Assembly (NCBI RefSeq): GCF_001704415.2
Contig: NC_030814.1
Location: 75,137,121-75,201,120 of the forward strand
Origin: Capra hircus
Lineage: Eukaryota > Chordata > Mammalia > Artiodactyla > Bovidae
Direction: 5' to 3'
DNA: 64,000 nt
Shown here one piece after another: positions 35,797 through 47,540 of the stretch (positions within the stretch are counted from its first letter, which is position 1; every line of letters begins with the position of its first letter). Below the pieces are notes generated by a model. It saw only the letters and a list, made by a program, of their open reading frames with translations, ran no database searches and was not told the DNA's origin. Position numbers and translations under genes: made by a program.

Positions 35797-35947
35797 GCAA
35801 AATTGAGGCCTGAAACCAAGGAAACAATGTCTTAGGGAATCAGCTAGTTTTCAAACACTGTATTCTTTCATTTCAGCTAGTCCTGATCTTGGTTTTGACT
35901 TTGAGATAGGATGTTTTTCAATGACAAAGATTTGAAGCAGGTATACT
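35797..35947 (+). repeat. 151-bp direct duplication, copy 2
   Basis: Second copy of the 34700-34850 unit, same strand, start-to-start distance 1097 bp. Shared landmarks: 'ggaatcagctagttttcaaa', 'cactgtattctttcatttca', 'gagataggatgtttttca'. Confidence 0.85.
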
Positions 35948-38770
35948 TGAGAAACAAGAAACCCCCAAATACACGTATACTAGGCTATCAATTTTATATT
36001 TTGCCTTCAGGCAGCAGCTCTCAATAGCCCATCTTTATTTCAGGGGAAATAGCCAAACCCAATTTCACAGGTAAAACAAAGTCAGTTTTCACCACAAATG
36101 TACCTATTTATAAACAGGATGTCCAACCTTGAAATAGAAAGTGCTTTATTCTTACACAAAAGGTCAGAGACATCTAGCCTCAATATTGTTTCAAGTTCTG
36201 TTGGCTATAAAACATTTTCTCTCTTTGAGAACTTAAATGTTGAAGTACAAGTGAGGAAAATTGCCAATCTTGTCCTGGTTAACTGAGTTGAAATTTATTC
36301 TTAATATTTATTCTCTTATAATTTAATAGCAGTCTAACAATATTCAACTTCCTTTAGGCGTTTTATATCAAAGTATAATAAAAAGATACGGTAAAGGGGC
36401 TTTTAGCAAGGGATAAAAACTTTATGAGCATGAAGTCTCTAGTTAAATGCTTGTGGATGCTTATTTAGCTGTTTTTCTTCATTAAATATGAATTATAGCT
36501 CTTTAAATGCTGATTTGGAAATCAGGAAGGTTTAGTTTTACTCTACTGCTTTATATCCACAGGCAACATAAATCTATTTAAAAGCTGATTTTAGAAAGCA
36601 ACTTGGGGAAGTGAATTGCTAGTGATTGGATCCCTTGAATTTTGCATGCTACATAATCAGAATCAGGTTGTACTGAGTACCAAAAATGTTTATTTGAGTG
36701 TGATTGAAAAAGACAATTATTTCTTAAAAGGCATAAAATGGGTACTGGTGGAGTTCAGGGCCTCTTAGAAACACCAAACACATGTTAAGTATTTAAAACT
36801 CAAGCAATGCCCCCATCAAAGACACACTGGGTAAGTAGAAAGCCTAATATGAGACAATCTACCTGAAAGCAGTTTGTTTTTTTTAAATATTACTAGGTTA
36901 TTATCTCCTTTATAAGAAAATATTGATAGCTAGTAAAATTATAACCACAAATGCAAAAATACATTTGAATTATAATCTTAATACTGAAAGTAAACATTTG
37001 TTGCTGTTAATAAGCTTTAAACTAATAGTTTAAAGTAGGGCAAGGTTTTGTTATCATACACCATACTTAGCAATGTGGTATCCTAACTCAACATGCTACT
37101 ATTTTCAAATCTTCCACAATTCAAAGCAAAGCAATGAGGTACAGACATCACTTTATCTTGGACTACCCTACAATAACATATTATCCAAAGTGACATCAAG
37201 AATTGATGGAAGTGGAATGTATGCTGTGGTATTGACAGTGTTTTTTGAATAGTTTCCTCACTCTAAGTGAAGTGACACAAACTGACTTACTTCCCATTTG
37301 CCTGCAAAAGAAAAATTGACTTTTCATGCACAGTGTACTAACAAGCAACCTCTCTTCCCATTCTTCCACTACAAGCTGAATAAACACAGGAAAACAAAAG
37401 AGATTTAATTTTTTTTGTTTGTTTCACTGCAGGATGATCAGAGTCCAGTAAATTCTTTCTTTTGATTAACAGTTGTATGTCCAGTTATGGATCTTATGAG
37501 ACACTGTCAACTCCAACTGTTTAGAACAAGAACACTATGACAGCAATTTCTGACAGCTTTTCTCCTGGCTTCTACATAAATCACCTTTGCCAACACACAA
37601 TAGCATATGTAGATATCAGGTACATATTTTTGGAAGTAAGCAAAAGATAGAGGAGGTACATTTTCAGAACCTTTCATTTGTTACTAGTACGAAAGAGTCA
37701 GTCACTCACCATTAAATCAATTCTATTTCACTTTTTTTTTTCTTTGAAGAGGAAGGGGAAATTGTATCACACAGTTGTTCAAAAAACCAAACTCTTAAGG
37801 AATGGCTAACTGTTCAGAATTCAAACTGAAAAAAAAATATTTGCAAGACAAATATGCAAATTTATGAGTCCAATTTGTAACTGGAAATCATGGTAATCTT
37901 CTAGTTAAAGTAATGTTTGTTTATAACCTGCTGAATAGGGAGCCATTCAATTGGTGGGTATGATAGTTGCAGAAGTTTTTTCACTAAAAAAATAAAATTC
38001 TCCTTTCTGTTCAATCTAAATCACTCAGCTCATGTTTCAGAATTCAGACTGGTTTGCATGTCAAAATTAGATTCATTTACTGGCTAAATTACTTCTAAGT
38101 TTAAGATAAAGAATGGAGAAACCAAGTTTGAAGGAACACAAAACAGACATGAAAAGAAATGGGCTACAAGCCTCTACTTTATAAATTACTGAAAAAGAAC
38201 TACTACTTAATAAATACGATTATTATTATCACTAAATACTGATAAGATGACAAATACCTGGGTTAACTGAATAACTGGTTCTTTGACTGAACAAGCCATT
38301 CCCCAAATCCTCCCAGCCATAAGGAGTTCTATGGAGAACCAAAGGTAAAAGAAGGGATGGGTAGTTTAGCGAAGGTTATGCCACTCATACCTAAGGATGA
38401 TCTTCACAAACTGGAGTCATTTGGTTGACTCTTTTAACAGTGGTGAGATAGTTTTCACAAGTTCCTCGCAGGTAGGGCCGATATGTTGTTGAGAAGAGGG
38501 AAGGGAACAGAGGGAGAGATGTAGAGCAATCTTAGGTCATTCATTTAATGCACTATTCTACGTTAGGAAAAAATTGTTTTTCCTTTCAGATAACTAGCCC
38601 ACCTTCCTTCAAATAAACACCGATGTCTTCTGAATCAGTTCCCATTCTATCTACTGAATTCTGTCTCATCATTGCTAAATTAGACTCCTTGTTCTTACAG
38701 AGGCATCTCTACTAATGCCACTTCCTATTGATCCTTTTGTCCAAATCCTTTTTTTTTTTTCATTAAAAGA

Positions 38771-39054
38771 ATAGTCTTTTGGACTCTGTGGGAGAGGGAG
38801 AGGGTGGGATGATTTGGGAGAATGGCATTGAAACATGTATAATATATAAGAAACGAATCACCAGTCTAGGTTCAATGCAGGATACAGAATGCTTGGGGCT
38901 GGTGCACTGGGATGACCCAGAGGGATAGTATCGGGAGGGAGGTTGGGAGGAGGGGTTCAGGATTGGGAACACGTGTACACCCGTAGCGGATTCATGCTGA
39001 AGTCTGGCAAAACCAATACAATATTGTAAAGCAAAAAAATAATAATAATAATAA
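38771..39054 (+). mobile_element. Ruminant L1 3' UTR, 5'-truncated, with TSD
   Basis: Starts at 'atagtcttttggactctgtg' and follows the young L1 3' UTR ('gggagagggagagggtggg', 'ggctggtgcactgggatgac', 'aaaaccaatacaatattgta') to an (aat)n tail. TSD attaaaaga at 38762-38770 and 39055-39063. Confidence 0.88.
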
Positions 39055-39063
39055 ATTAAAAGA

Positions 39064-39809
39064 TTTCAAAGAACAACAACAACAAAAAAAGCATCTGATT
39101 TGACTATCTATCTTCCATTATGACACAGCTCACAGTTCATTCCATTAGCATATTCCTTTACAGTTCTAAGAGCTTCATCTGCTTACTTTATTCCTGCTTT
39201 ACTACACAAAAGATGTTAGGTGATTATGGAAGTTTACTATAACCTGGTATTTTCCTCAATTTTAAAGACATTCAACAGAGCCTGAAATATGCTTGTTACT
39301 ACACATAGATTATGTATATATCATAGATAATAAAATATGTCCTATTTCTTTTTTGGGAGTTAGCCGAGGCCAGAAAAAAAGAAGCAATAAGGTGGAAATC
39401 AGCATAGAATGAGAAAATATCCAGGCCCATGTTGCAGAGGACAGTGAATCAAGTGTCATGTTGAATTTCACTTCTTTCTCCAAATTTCTGCATTCCTTCC
39501 ATGAAGAATGCCAACAGTAGAGTGTTAAGATTAGCTGGGGAACCAGAACATTGTTAAGGACAGGACTTACAGTGGAAATGGTAAATACTTAGCCAACTCA
39601 TATCAGCACTTGCATATTTTGTGGTATCTTTGAACCATTTTGGTAAAGAAAGTTCACTAGACCTACTATACGCATTTCCTCTTGCAGCTTCCTATCACAT
39701 TAATGCATTGCAAAATACAAGAGTAAATTGCAAAGAAACAAATATTTTACAGCAAAGAACTCTGTTTTTCTCATTACTGTACTTATAGCCTTGATTTTTT
39801 AAACTGCTT
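39064..39809. other. Stretch without recognised gene
   Basis: AT-rich single-copy-like sequence between two L1 insertions. Nothing supported. Confidence 0.4.
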
Positions 39810-39825
39810 CAAAGTGCCCTTGATT

Positions 39826-41424
39826 CCATTTATTTCTTTTTCTGCTCTGATTGCTGTGGCCAAAACTTCCAAAACTATGTTGAATAGTAGTGGTGAAAGT
39901 GGGCACCCTTGTTTTGTTCCTGACTTTAGGGGAAATGCTTTCAATTTTTCGTCCATCAGAAGATGAATGGATAAGAAAGCTGTGGTTCAGGTCAGTTCAG
40001 TCACTCAGTCGTGTGCAACTCTTTGTGACCCCATGAATTGCAGCATGCCAGGCCTCCCTGTCCATCACCAACTCCCAGAGTTCACTCAGACTCATCCCCA
40101 TCAAGTTCAGTGATGCCATCCAGCCATCTCATCCTCTGTCATCCCCTTCTCCTCCTGCCCCCAATTCCTCCCAGCATCAGAGTCTTTTCCAGTGACTCAA
40201 CACTTTGCATGAGGTGGCCAAAGTACTGGAGTTTCAGCTTCAGCATCATTCCTTCCAAAGAAATCCCAGGGCTGATCTCCTTCAGAATGAACTGGTTGGA
40301 TTTCCTTGCAGTCCAAGGGATTCTCAAGAGTCTTCCCTAACACCACACTTCAAACACATCAATTCTTCAGCACTCAGCTTTCTTCACAGTCCAACTCTCA
40401 TATCCGTACATGACCACAGGAAAAACCATAGCCTTGACTAGACAGACATTTGTTGGCAAAGTAATGTCTCTGCTTTTGAATATGCTGTCCAGGTTGGTCA
40501 TAACTTTTCTTCCAAGGAGTAAGCATCTTTTAATTTCATGGCTGCAGTCACCATCTGCAGTGATTTTGGAGCCCCCAAAAATAAAGTCTGGCACTGTTTC
40601 CACTGTTTACCCATCTACTTCCCATGAAGTGATGGGACCAGATACCATGATCTTCACTTTCTGAATGTTGAGCTTTAAGCCAACTTTTTCACTCTCCACT
40701 TCCACTTTCATCAAGAGGCTTTTTAGTTCCTCTTCACTTTCTGCCATAAGGGTGCTGTCATCTGCATATCTGAGGTTATTGATATTTCTCCTGGCAATCT
40801 TGATTCTAGCTTGTGCTTCTTCCAGCCCAGCATTTCTCATGATGTACTGTGCATATAAGTTAAATAAGCAGGGTGACAATATACAGCCTTGACATACTCC
40901 TTTTCCTATTTGGAACCAGCTGTTGCACGTATACACAATGGAGTATTACTCACCCATTAAAAAGAATACATTTGAATCAGTTCTAATGAGGTGAATGAAA
41001 CTGGAGCCTATTATACAGAGTGAAATAAGCCAGAAAGAAAAACACCAATACAGTATACTAACACATATATATGAAATTTAGAAAGATGGTAATGATAACC
41101 CTGCATGCAAGACAGCAAAAGAGACACAGATGTATAGAACAGTCTTTTGGACTCTGTGGGAGAGGGAGAGGGTGGGATGATTTGGGAGAATGGCATTGAA
41201 ACATGTATAATATCATATAAGAAATGAATCACCAGTCCAGGTTCGATGCAGGATACTGGATGCTTGGGGCTGGTGCACTGGGATGACCCAGAGGGATGGT
41301 ACGGGGAGGGAGGTGGGAAGGGGGTTCAGGATGGGGAACACATGTACACCCATGGTGGATTCATGTTGATGTATGGCAAAACCAATACAATATTGTAAAG
41401 TAAAAAAAAAATAAAATAAAATTC
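39826..41424 (+). mobile_element. Ruminant L1 with 5' inversion (twin priming), TSD, BovB inside
   Basis: 39826-39949 is L1 ORF2 in reverse ('gattgctgtggccaaaactt', 'aaaactatgttgaatagtag', 'aggggaaatgctttcaattt'). At 39949/39950 it switches to forward ORF2 C-terminal text ('gaagatgaatggataagaaa'). After the BovB it continues 'acacaatggagtattactca' through the 3' UTR to an A-rich tail at ~41424. The whole unit is flanked by caaagtgcccttgatt (39810-39825) and caaagtgtccttgatt (41425-41440), a 16-bp TSD with one mismatch. Confidence 0.93.
39986..40917 (-). mobile_element. BovB LINE nested in the inverted L1
   Basis: Reversed BovB, 5'-truncated in the RT domain. Minus-strand frame 40607-40936 carries CILSPCLFNLYAQYIMRNAG and LRYADDSTLMAESEEELKSL (RT active site). 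The C-terminal region is at 40139-40603 in broken frames. Flanks agctgtgg (39978-39985) and agctgttg (40918-40925) are the TSD with one mismatch. L1 text resumes directly after it. Confidence 0.93.
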
Positions 41425-41440
41425 CAAAGTGTCCTTGATT

Positions 41441-43889
41441 TAATCATCCATTTTAATAAACACCTACAATAGACTGTGTAAAGTCAAGTCCCTTGTTGAG
41501 AATAGTTTCAACAAACATAGCATTTAATGTGGATAGGGCACTATAAAAATATAACTTAGACCCAGATCCTATCAAAGATATATAAAGTCTAAAACAGTAT
41601 ACTTAGTCAACAAAAATGTCAATTTCTATGTCATGAGAACAGGTTAAGTCAAGTCTCGTATAAGAATACTAGTGGTAATTTATATAATTTAGGGAAGGGA
41701 TTCATTTGATTGGAGGAACAGCAAATCTAGAGTTCAAAGACTTTTTCACGAAGAAAATATTTGAAAAAGGAGAAAATGATGAGCTGATGAAGAGACAGAA
41801 GATAAGAGGCCTTAAAAATGATCCATGAAAGCAGGATGCCTATGCTTTGTATGGCAGTCATTAGGCCCATTGATTGAACACTGCAGTGACTGTTCAGAAA
41901 AAGGCAGGAGGGAACGGGCTTGAACGAGAAGGTTTAGAAGAGCCACTGCAGGGACTGTGGTGGGAAGACAATGCAAATGAATGGCCAATCCACTAAGCAC
42001 TGGTTTTATAACTGTGCCTCATACTGACAATTCTATTCAGTAACTGATCAATTACTCAGTGCGTTACAACTACCCATTCAGCCCTAGTGATTGATTTGGT
42101 TTACATATCAACTGAAGTACCATTCAGAATTCCTGCATAAGTCATTTCTCAGTTAACTTGCCACTCTTCAGTAAGGATTCTCAGATTCCAGATATCAAGT
42201 TAAAAATTAACATTTGTTCTGCCTGTGACAAATTTTAATTCTTAAGAAAACACTGAATTATATGGCGTGTAACAGTTGAAAGAAGGGAGGCTGCTTGACA
42301 AGGTTCCACAGGTGATAAGTCATACAGTTAAAAATGAAACTCAGTCTACATTCTCCAAGTCCAGAGTAAGAAGCAATATTTCTCCTAAGTAAACAGAGAC
42401 GCTGATGATGACCATGAGCCATTTATTTAAAATATATTTTTTAAAAAGGAATGAGCCCCTTTAGGAAAACTCATGTAATAATTCATGATGAAAAATCCTT
42501 CCCTGCTGAGGGCCTATAGGAGTCAAAATCGCAAGGGTCCTGCGTTTGCCTTGGGAGCATTTCTCTTGGGCCACTGTAGTTCAGACTTCAATTCCTTGAC
42601 CTAATAGAGGTGAAACCGAAACGACTTTTGTGATGACCCCATGGTGGGATGGCTGGCCCTGGGGAAATGTGAATTTTCCTAACCTCTTCTTAATTCTTCG
42701 TTGATGAATCCAACTGAAATACAAAGAAACAAATACAATACCTAATAGAAAAGTCCCACTCTCCCCACCCAACTCACTGCTAGTCTCAAGTTTGTTTTAT
42801 TAGGATTATGAAGAAAAATGAAACCTCTTGGAGCCTAACGCAAAATTGTGTGCCAGACTTGTTTATCCCTTTGTAGTTATATCAGGCATTGCTCAAAGGA
42901 AGCGAGCAAAACAGCATTTTGGAGTTTATGAGGAAAATCATTCTCCAATTTTCTCAGAATTCAAATGAAAGCTGTGGTTTGAAGCCACTGAAACAGAATT
43001 AAATGTGAAGTTTAGAAGGGATTAATTTCATAAATTTCTTAAGTTGTTGATGGAACCATCTGGCAGTTTGAGAGATAACCATTAAAGTCAATACAAGAAA
43101 ATTTCTTTTTTGTAAGATTATAATGACTGAATATTATAACAGCAGGAGAATAAAAACTAATGCATATTTTATCACTGAAAACAAATGCTCTGGACTTTAA
43201 AGTCATGGGGGATTTCTGCTCACTTCTAAAGGAAAGCAACTAATGTGTGATGCACACCGTCAAGCGCCACAGAGGTGCCCTCTCCTTTGATCTTTACGGC
43301 GGGCTGCAAAAGAATTTCCACCTGCACTTTTCTGAGGAGACGTTGTGCCCCCAAAATTTAAGTGATATTCAATGTACTACAAAGTATAAACTGCATACAT
43401 GACATTTTCACTAAGCCACTGTGTGTCACACAATTGCACTGCTTTCTTTACCAAACGATACCGTTTATCAGGCAGTTATAGGTGAGGACAAGGGATTCCA
43501 TCATAATCACCCACTTAGGTGTTTCTGGGCAATCTGAAAGTCAGTGGTTTTCCAACTGTTTTCATACAAGTTCTCCCATTAGTTTCTCAATCCAGTCCTG
43601 ACTAAACTTCATCATCATTACTATTCTATGGAAAGGAATCTGTTTCATTTCAAGGCAATTTGACTCACAGACAAAAGCAATGGTCCTTAAATTGGATATT
43701 CATTAAAATCTCCTGAAAACCAAGGACACCTGCAGATACTGGGGAAAAAATATTTCCTTTAGGTTAGGGCCCATTTATGCTAATCAAGTCCCCAAATGTT
43801 CCTGGTACCTCTTAAAATCTTCTAAATGTACTAAAATAGGGTGGTCTTAACATAGAATGGTCCAACAGCCTACCCAAACCATAACACTT
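41441..43889. other. 2.4 kb of single-copy-like DNA
   Basis: No transposon I can name. 42480-42780 and 43210-43340 are of higher complexity, with a few CpGs, in contrast to the AT-rich surroundings, and could be conserved noncoding or an old exon. No gene recognised. Confidence 0.4.
43250..43402 (+). CDS. Small ORF in a CpG-containing patch, unassigned
   Basis: ATG at 43250 opens 50 codons ending at TGA 43400-43402: MHTVKRHRGALSFDLYGGLQ, KNFHLHFSEETLCPQNLSDI and so on. The first half is coding-like in composition and has several CpGs, unlike the flanks. No domain is recognisable, and 50 codons can easily arise by chance. There is no sign of splice sites or a promoter. Listed only as a low-confidence candidate. 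Confidence 0.12.
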   Translation: MHTVKRHRGALSFDLYGGLQKNFHLHFSEETLCPQNLSDIQCTTKYKLHT

Positions 43890-44095
43890 GGGAATGAATT
43901 TCAGCTCTAGCAAATGTGCAATATGTAACCTCACATGAGCTATTTAATCTCTCTATAGATCAGTTTTCTCACCTGCAAAATGGAGTAGTTAGTAATAACT
44001 ACCTCATAAGATTCTTGTGAGGGCAAATGAATTCATACATTCTGAGAAGAGCAGCTAGTGTTTCTAAATGCCCCATAAAAAATAGCTGTTGTTCA
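43890..44095 (+). mobile_element. MIR SINE
   Basis: Forward MIR core: 'gaatttcagctctagcaaat', 'catgagctatttaatctctc', 'cagttttctcacctgcaaaa', 'aactacctcataagattctt'. Confidence 0.75.
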
Positions 44096-44719
44096 TCCAA
44101 TATTTCATGTAAGGAAGCAAAATTAAAGGGCTTTGTGATGCTGCCAGAGTATAGCAGCCACTACACACTTTCCACCCCTCTTTAAGAACAGAACGCCTTC
44201 CACAGATGTCCACCAGGACTCAAGAAATACCTGAGCTACCAGGCAGAAAGAGGGTTTTTAATTACCTTGGTTATGCACAGAGGGCCAAAATTTCCCCTGC
44301 TACTGTGGATAACCCCAACCATCCTTCTGCTTGAGCAGTTTCTCCAAGTGCCTACTCTAACATCCCAGCCAATTTCCTCCACAGCTCATTCACAACACAA
44401 CTCTAGCAAGCAATGTCAATATTTTCTTTACACAGCTATCATGAGTGATTTAAAATAGCAATATAACATATGACTCATATCCTAGGTATTTCTCTATCAA
44501 AACCTCTATAAAAGGTACAAACAGTGGTACCTGGAACCAGTTTTAGGCAGCCTTGCCCAAGAAACCAGAGCTCACATGGGTTAAACTATTTGACCAAAGT
44601 CACACCATCTGTAGAAATACACCTGAAACTCCTGAATCCTGCCTTGGAGGGCAAGTAGAGATCATAGCCCACTCCAGGTTGGTCAATGGTGGTCATTTTC
44701 ATAAGCAAGGGAACTTACC

Positions 44720-45320
44720 AGGTTCTTCTTTGTGCAGCCAAAGGCTAAGGAGATCTCTGAACCAGCGACTAAACCAGGGTCCTCTTGCTTGACATCTCGC
44801 AAGCCAAAATGCTGAGATGTGGAGGTTTGCAGCAAAGACAGGGTTCATTTGCAAAACAGGCAAGGGAAGAACAAATCTCGAACTTACCTCCCTGAAGGCA
44901 AGGTGTTTATAGGCCAAAGAGGAGAGAAGTAGCGTGGTGTGAGGCCCTCAGGAAAGGGGAAAGGTGACTTGAGAAAAAGTGTGGTCACTGTCTTTCTGCT
45001 CAGGTTTAACTAGGCTCCAGGCATCTGCAAGTTCTGAGGGGGTTTGCAGCCGCCCAAAATCAAAAGGGCATGGAAGACTTTCACGCATGCCCAGTTGAAG
45101 GGTTTGTGGTCCTATTTAGTCTAAGCCTGCTCAGCTGAAACTAGTCACAGCTGACTCCAAGTTCTTGGAAGATAACTCAAGCAAACATCTTATTGTTCAA
45201 GTGAAATGCTGCTTGGAGGGCATGCAAGTCTTAAGGCAACCTTGATTAGTGAAGGCAGGTGAAATGGTTTAACTCATGCTTTAAAACCTACTTGCCAGAA
45301 TCTTTACAGTTTATATGGGG
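44720..45320 (-). mobile_element. Possible LTR-derived segment
   Basis: On the minus strand 'aatgaaccctgtctttgctg' followed by 'caaacctccacatctcagc' resembles the R/U5 part of an LTR with a degraded poly(A) signal, and the following text is GC-richer than the surroundings. No internal retroviral sequence. Boundaries are uncertain, and it may be single-copy. Confidence 0.28.
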
Positions 45321-45639
45321 CCTTACCAGGGTCCATTCTCATATACCATTCAGACGGCCTCAACAACATGTTGTTCTTTCAAGTCTGCGTCCTTGAAACG
45401 GCTGCAAGCATGGGGATAGCAGAACAGAGAGTCCAAGGACAGAGGAAGGGATCCAGCTCTCTGGTCAATGGCTTCCACATCCTCTGCATGACCTCTTTCA
45501 ACAAACTTATATGGTGTACTTTGCCCAGTCCAGCACCGACCCCCTCAGCTGTTCACAGAACTACTCTGTAATGCTCTACCAAGTTTCACCCACACTCTGT
45601 ACATCTCCTCCTCCTCACTTCCACCTCTGCTCTGCACAA

Positions 45640-45811
45640 CACTGCTATGGCCAACACAGTTCTGTAGCCTTGGTATTTCTGATGAAATTAGATGCCAAGT
45701 TTGTGATTGGTCCTAACAGTCTCTTCAAATTACTTTCTCTCCACCTTTCCAAACTCACCATCACTCCACAGCATTTTTCAGATTCCTGAAATCTCCAAAC
45801 TGCCCTTTTTG
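45640..45811 (+). mobile_element. Possible L2 fragment, split by BovB
   Basis: Pyrimidine-rich text ('ctctgctctgcacaacactg' upstream, 'ttctctccacctttcc') resembles L2, and could continue after the BovB at 46470-46560 ('ttcctgcattgtctgtctgg'). Weak. Confidence 0.3.
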
Positions 45812-46469
45812 CATCTGGTCCGATCACTTCATGGGAAATAGATGGGGAAACAGTGGAAACGGTGTCAGACTTTATTTTTTGGGGCTCGAAAATCACTGCA
45901 GATTGTGATTGCAGCCATGAAATTAAAAGACGCTTACTCCTTGGAAGAAATGTTATGACCAACCTAGATAGCATATTCAGAAGCAGAGACATTATTTTGC
46001 CGACTAAGGTCCGTCTAGTCAAGGCTATGGTTTTTCCTGTGGTCATGTATGGATGTGAGAGTTGGACTGTGAAGAAGGCTGAGTGCCAAAGAATTGATGC
46101 TTTTGAACTGTGATGTTGGAGAAGACTCTTGAGGGTCCCTTGGACTGAAAGGAGATCCAACCAGTCCATTCTAAAGGAGATCAGCCCTGGGTGTTCTTTG
46201 GAAGGAATGATGCTAAAGCTGAAACTCCAGTACTTTGGCCACCTCATGCGAAGAGTTGACTCATTGGAAAAGACTCTGATGCTGGGAGGGATTGAGGGCA
46301 GGAGGAGAAGGGGACGACAGAGGATGAGATGGCTGGATGGCATCACAGACTTGATGGATGTGAGTCTGAGTGAACTCCGGGAGTTGGTGATGGACAGGGA
46401 GGCCTGGCGTGCTGTGATTCATGGGATTGCAAAGAGTTGGACACGACTGAGCAACTGAACTGAACTGAA
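45812..46469 (+). mobile_element. BovB LINE, 5'-truncated, plus strand
   Basis: Starts in the ORF2 region after RT (GETVETVSDFIFWGSKITAD) and runs to the (gaact)n tail. Two frames, 45853-46113 and 46129-46458, lie in the same phase and are split by one TGA stop at 46111-46113 where BovB has a tryptophan codon (CWRRL). Otherwise the C-terminal region is well kept (MLGGIEGRRRRGRQRMRWLD). No clear TSD. Confidence 0.93.
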
Positions 46470-46789
46470 CTTCCTGCATTGTCTGTCTGGAACTACTGCC
46501 CACACTGACCTTTGGTCTGCAGTGCTACTATTCTTCAAGACATTTCTAAGAACCATTAACAATTATCTATGGAGACAAAAGGTAGGATCTCTATATTCCT
46601 TTTGGCATTGAATTATGAGTTTATTTTGAATAATAAATAAATGAATCGTTCATTTTTGTTTTCTATAAATTTTTCCTAATAAAAGACAAGAAATGACTTT
46701 GGGCTGTTTTAAGCAAATGATATCTTGGGCATACCAGAGTTGTTGACTGGCATGGGGAAAATTCTGTACTACTCACAGAATGTGGTTAT

Positions 46790-47540
46790 TGAAAGTCACT
46801 ACATTTATTTATCCACAATTGAGTTACTCAGTTACATATTTAGCAAACATCTATTGAGGGCCTCTGTATGTCAGGCACCGTCCTCAATGCTGGGGTACCA
46901 TCCTGAACCACAGACGTGTACTCTGCTCACACAGAGTATACATTCTTGTTAGAGAAACCTAAAAGCAAAGAGGAAACAATAAATAAAAATGTAATCTCTG
47001 TTACCTGTAAGGGAAATGTAGAAAATAAAAGTATTACAATAGTGAACGAGATATGCAAATTTAAAATGAGTAGAATAGAACAAGATATGCTAATTTAAAG
47101 GCATATCTAAGAAAGAGAAGTTTGAGCTGAGATTTGAATTATGAGGAATCACCAAAGCAAAGAACTGTTGAGGGGTATTCAGTGGGGAGGTAGCTTACTT
47201 CAGGAATAGGAAAAACAAGACTGAGGCAGAAACAAGTTTGAATTCTTGGAGAAAAATATAGGGGGCCAAGGTATCTAGATGACAGTGAGCAGGGCTCAGA
47301 GTTGTATAAGATGAAGTCAGAGAAATCAGAAGGAGGCAGAATCTGCAGAGCCTTAGGACTAAGATAGCAATTTAAAATACTATGGTTTGCAGTGACAGTG
47401 ATCAGACAGATTTAAAAAATGAAAAAGAGTAACGGGTCCTCTATGTACGTGGGGAAAGGATCACAGACATGAGAGTGGAAACAGAGGAGGCTCCTGCAAT
47501 AGTTTACAAAGAAATGATAGCATTCATTGTGAACAAACTA
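46790..47540 (+). mobile_element. Ancient mammalian interspersed repeat, family not assigned
   Basis: Carries the widely dispersed motif series 'atctattgagggcctctgta', 'gtcaggcaccgtcctcaatg', 'gagctgagatttgaattatg', 'gaggctcctgcaatag'. Similar text appears at 55610-56374 and, from a later part of the same kind of element, at 60640-61460. I know the pattern but not a secure family name. Confidence 0.5.

Larger units (their letters stand above)
34530..38760. other. 4.2-kb tract nearly free of recent transposons
   Basis: The longest stretch without any SINE or BovB. It holds the 151-bp duplicated unit (34700-34850, 35797-35947). No long open frame, no CpG-rich patch and no recognisable gene. 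A 76-base stretch at 35162-35237 has exon-like borders but too little coding length to support. Confidence 0.5.
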
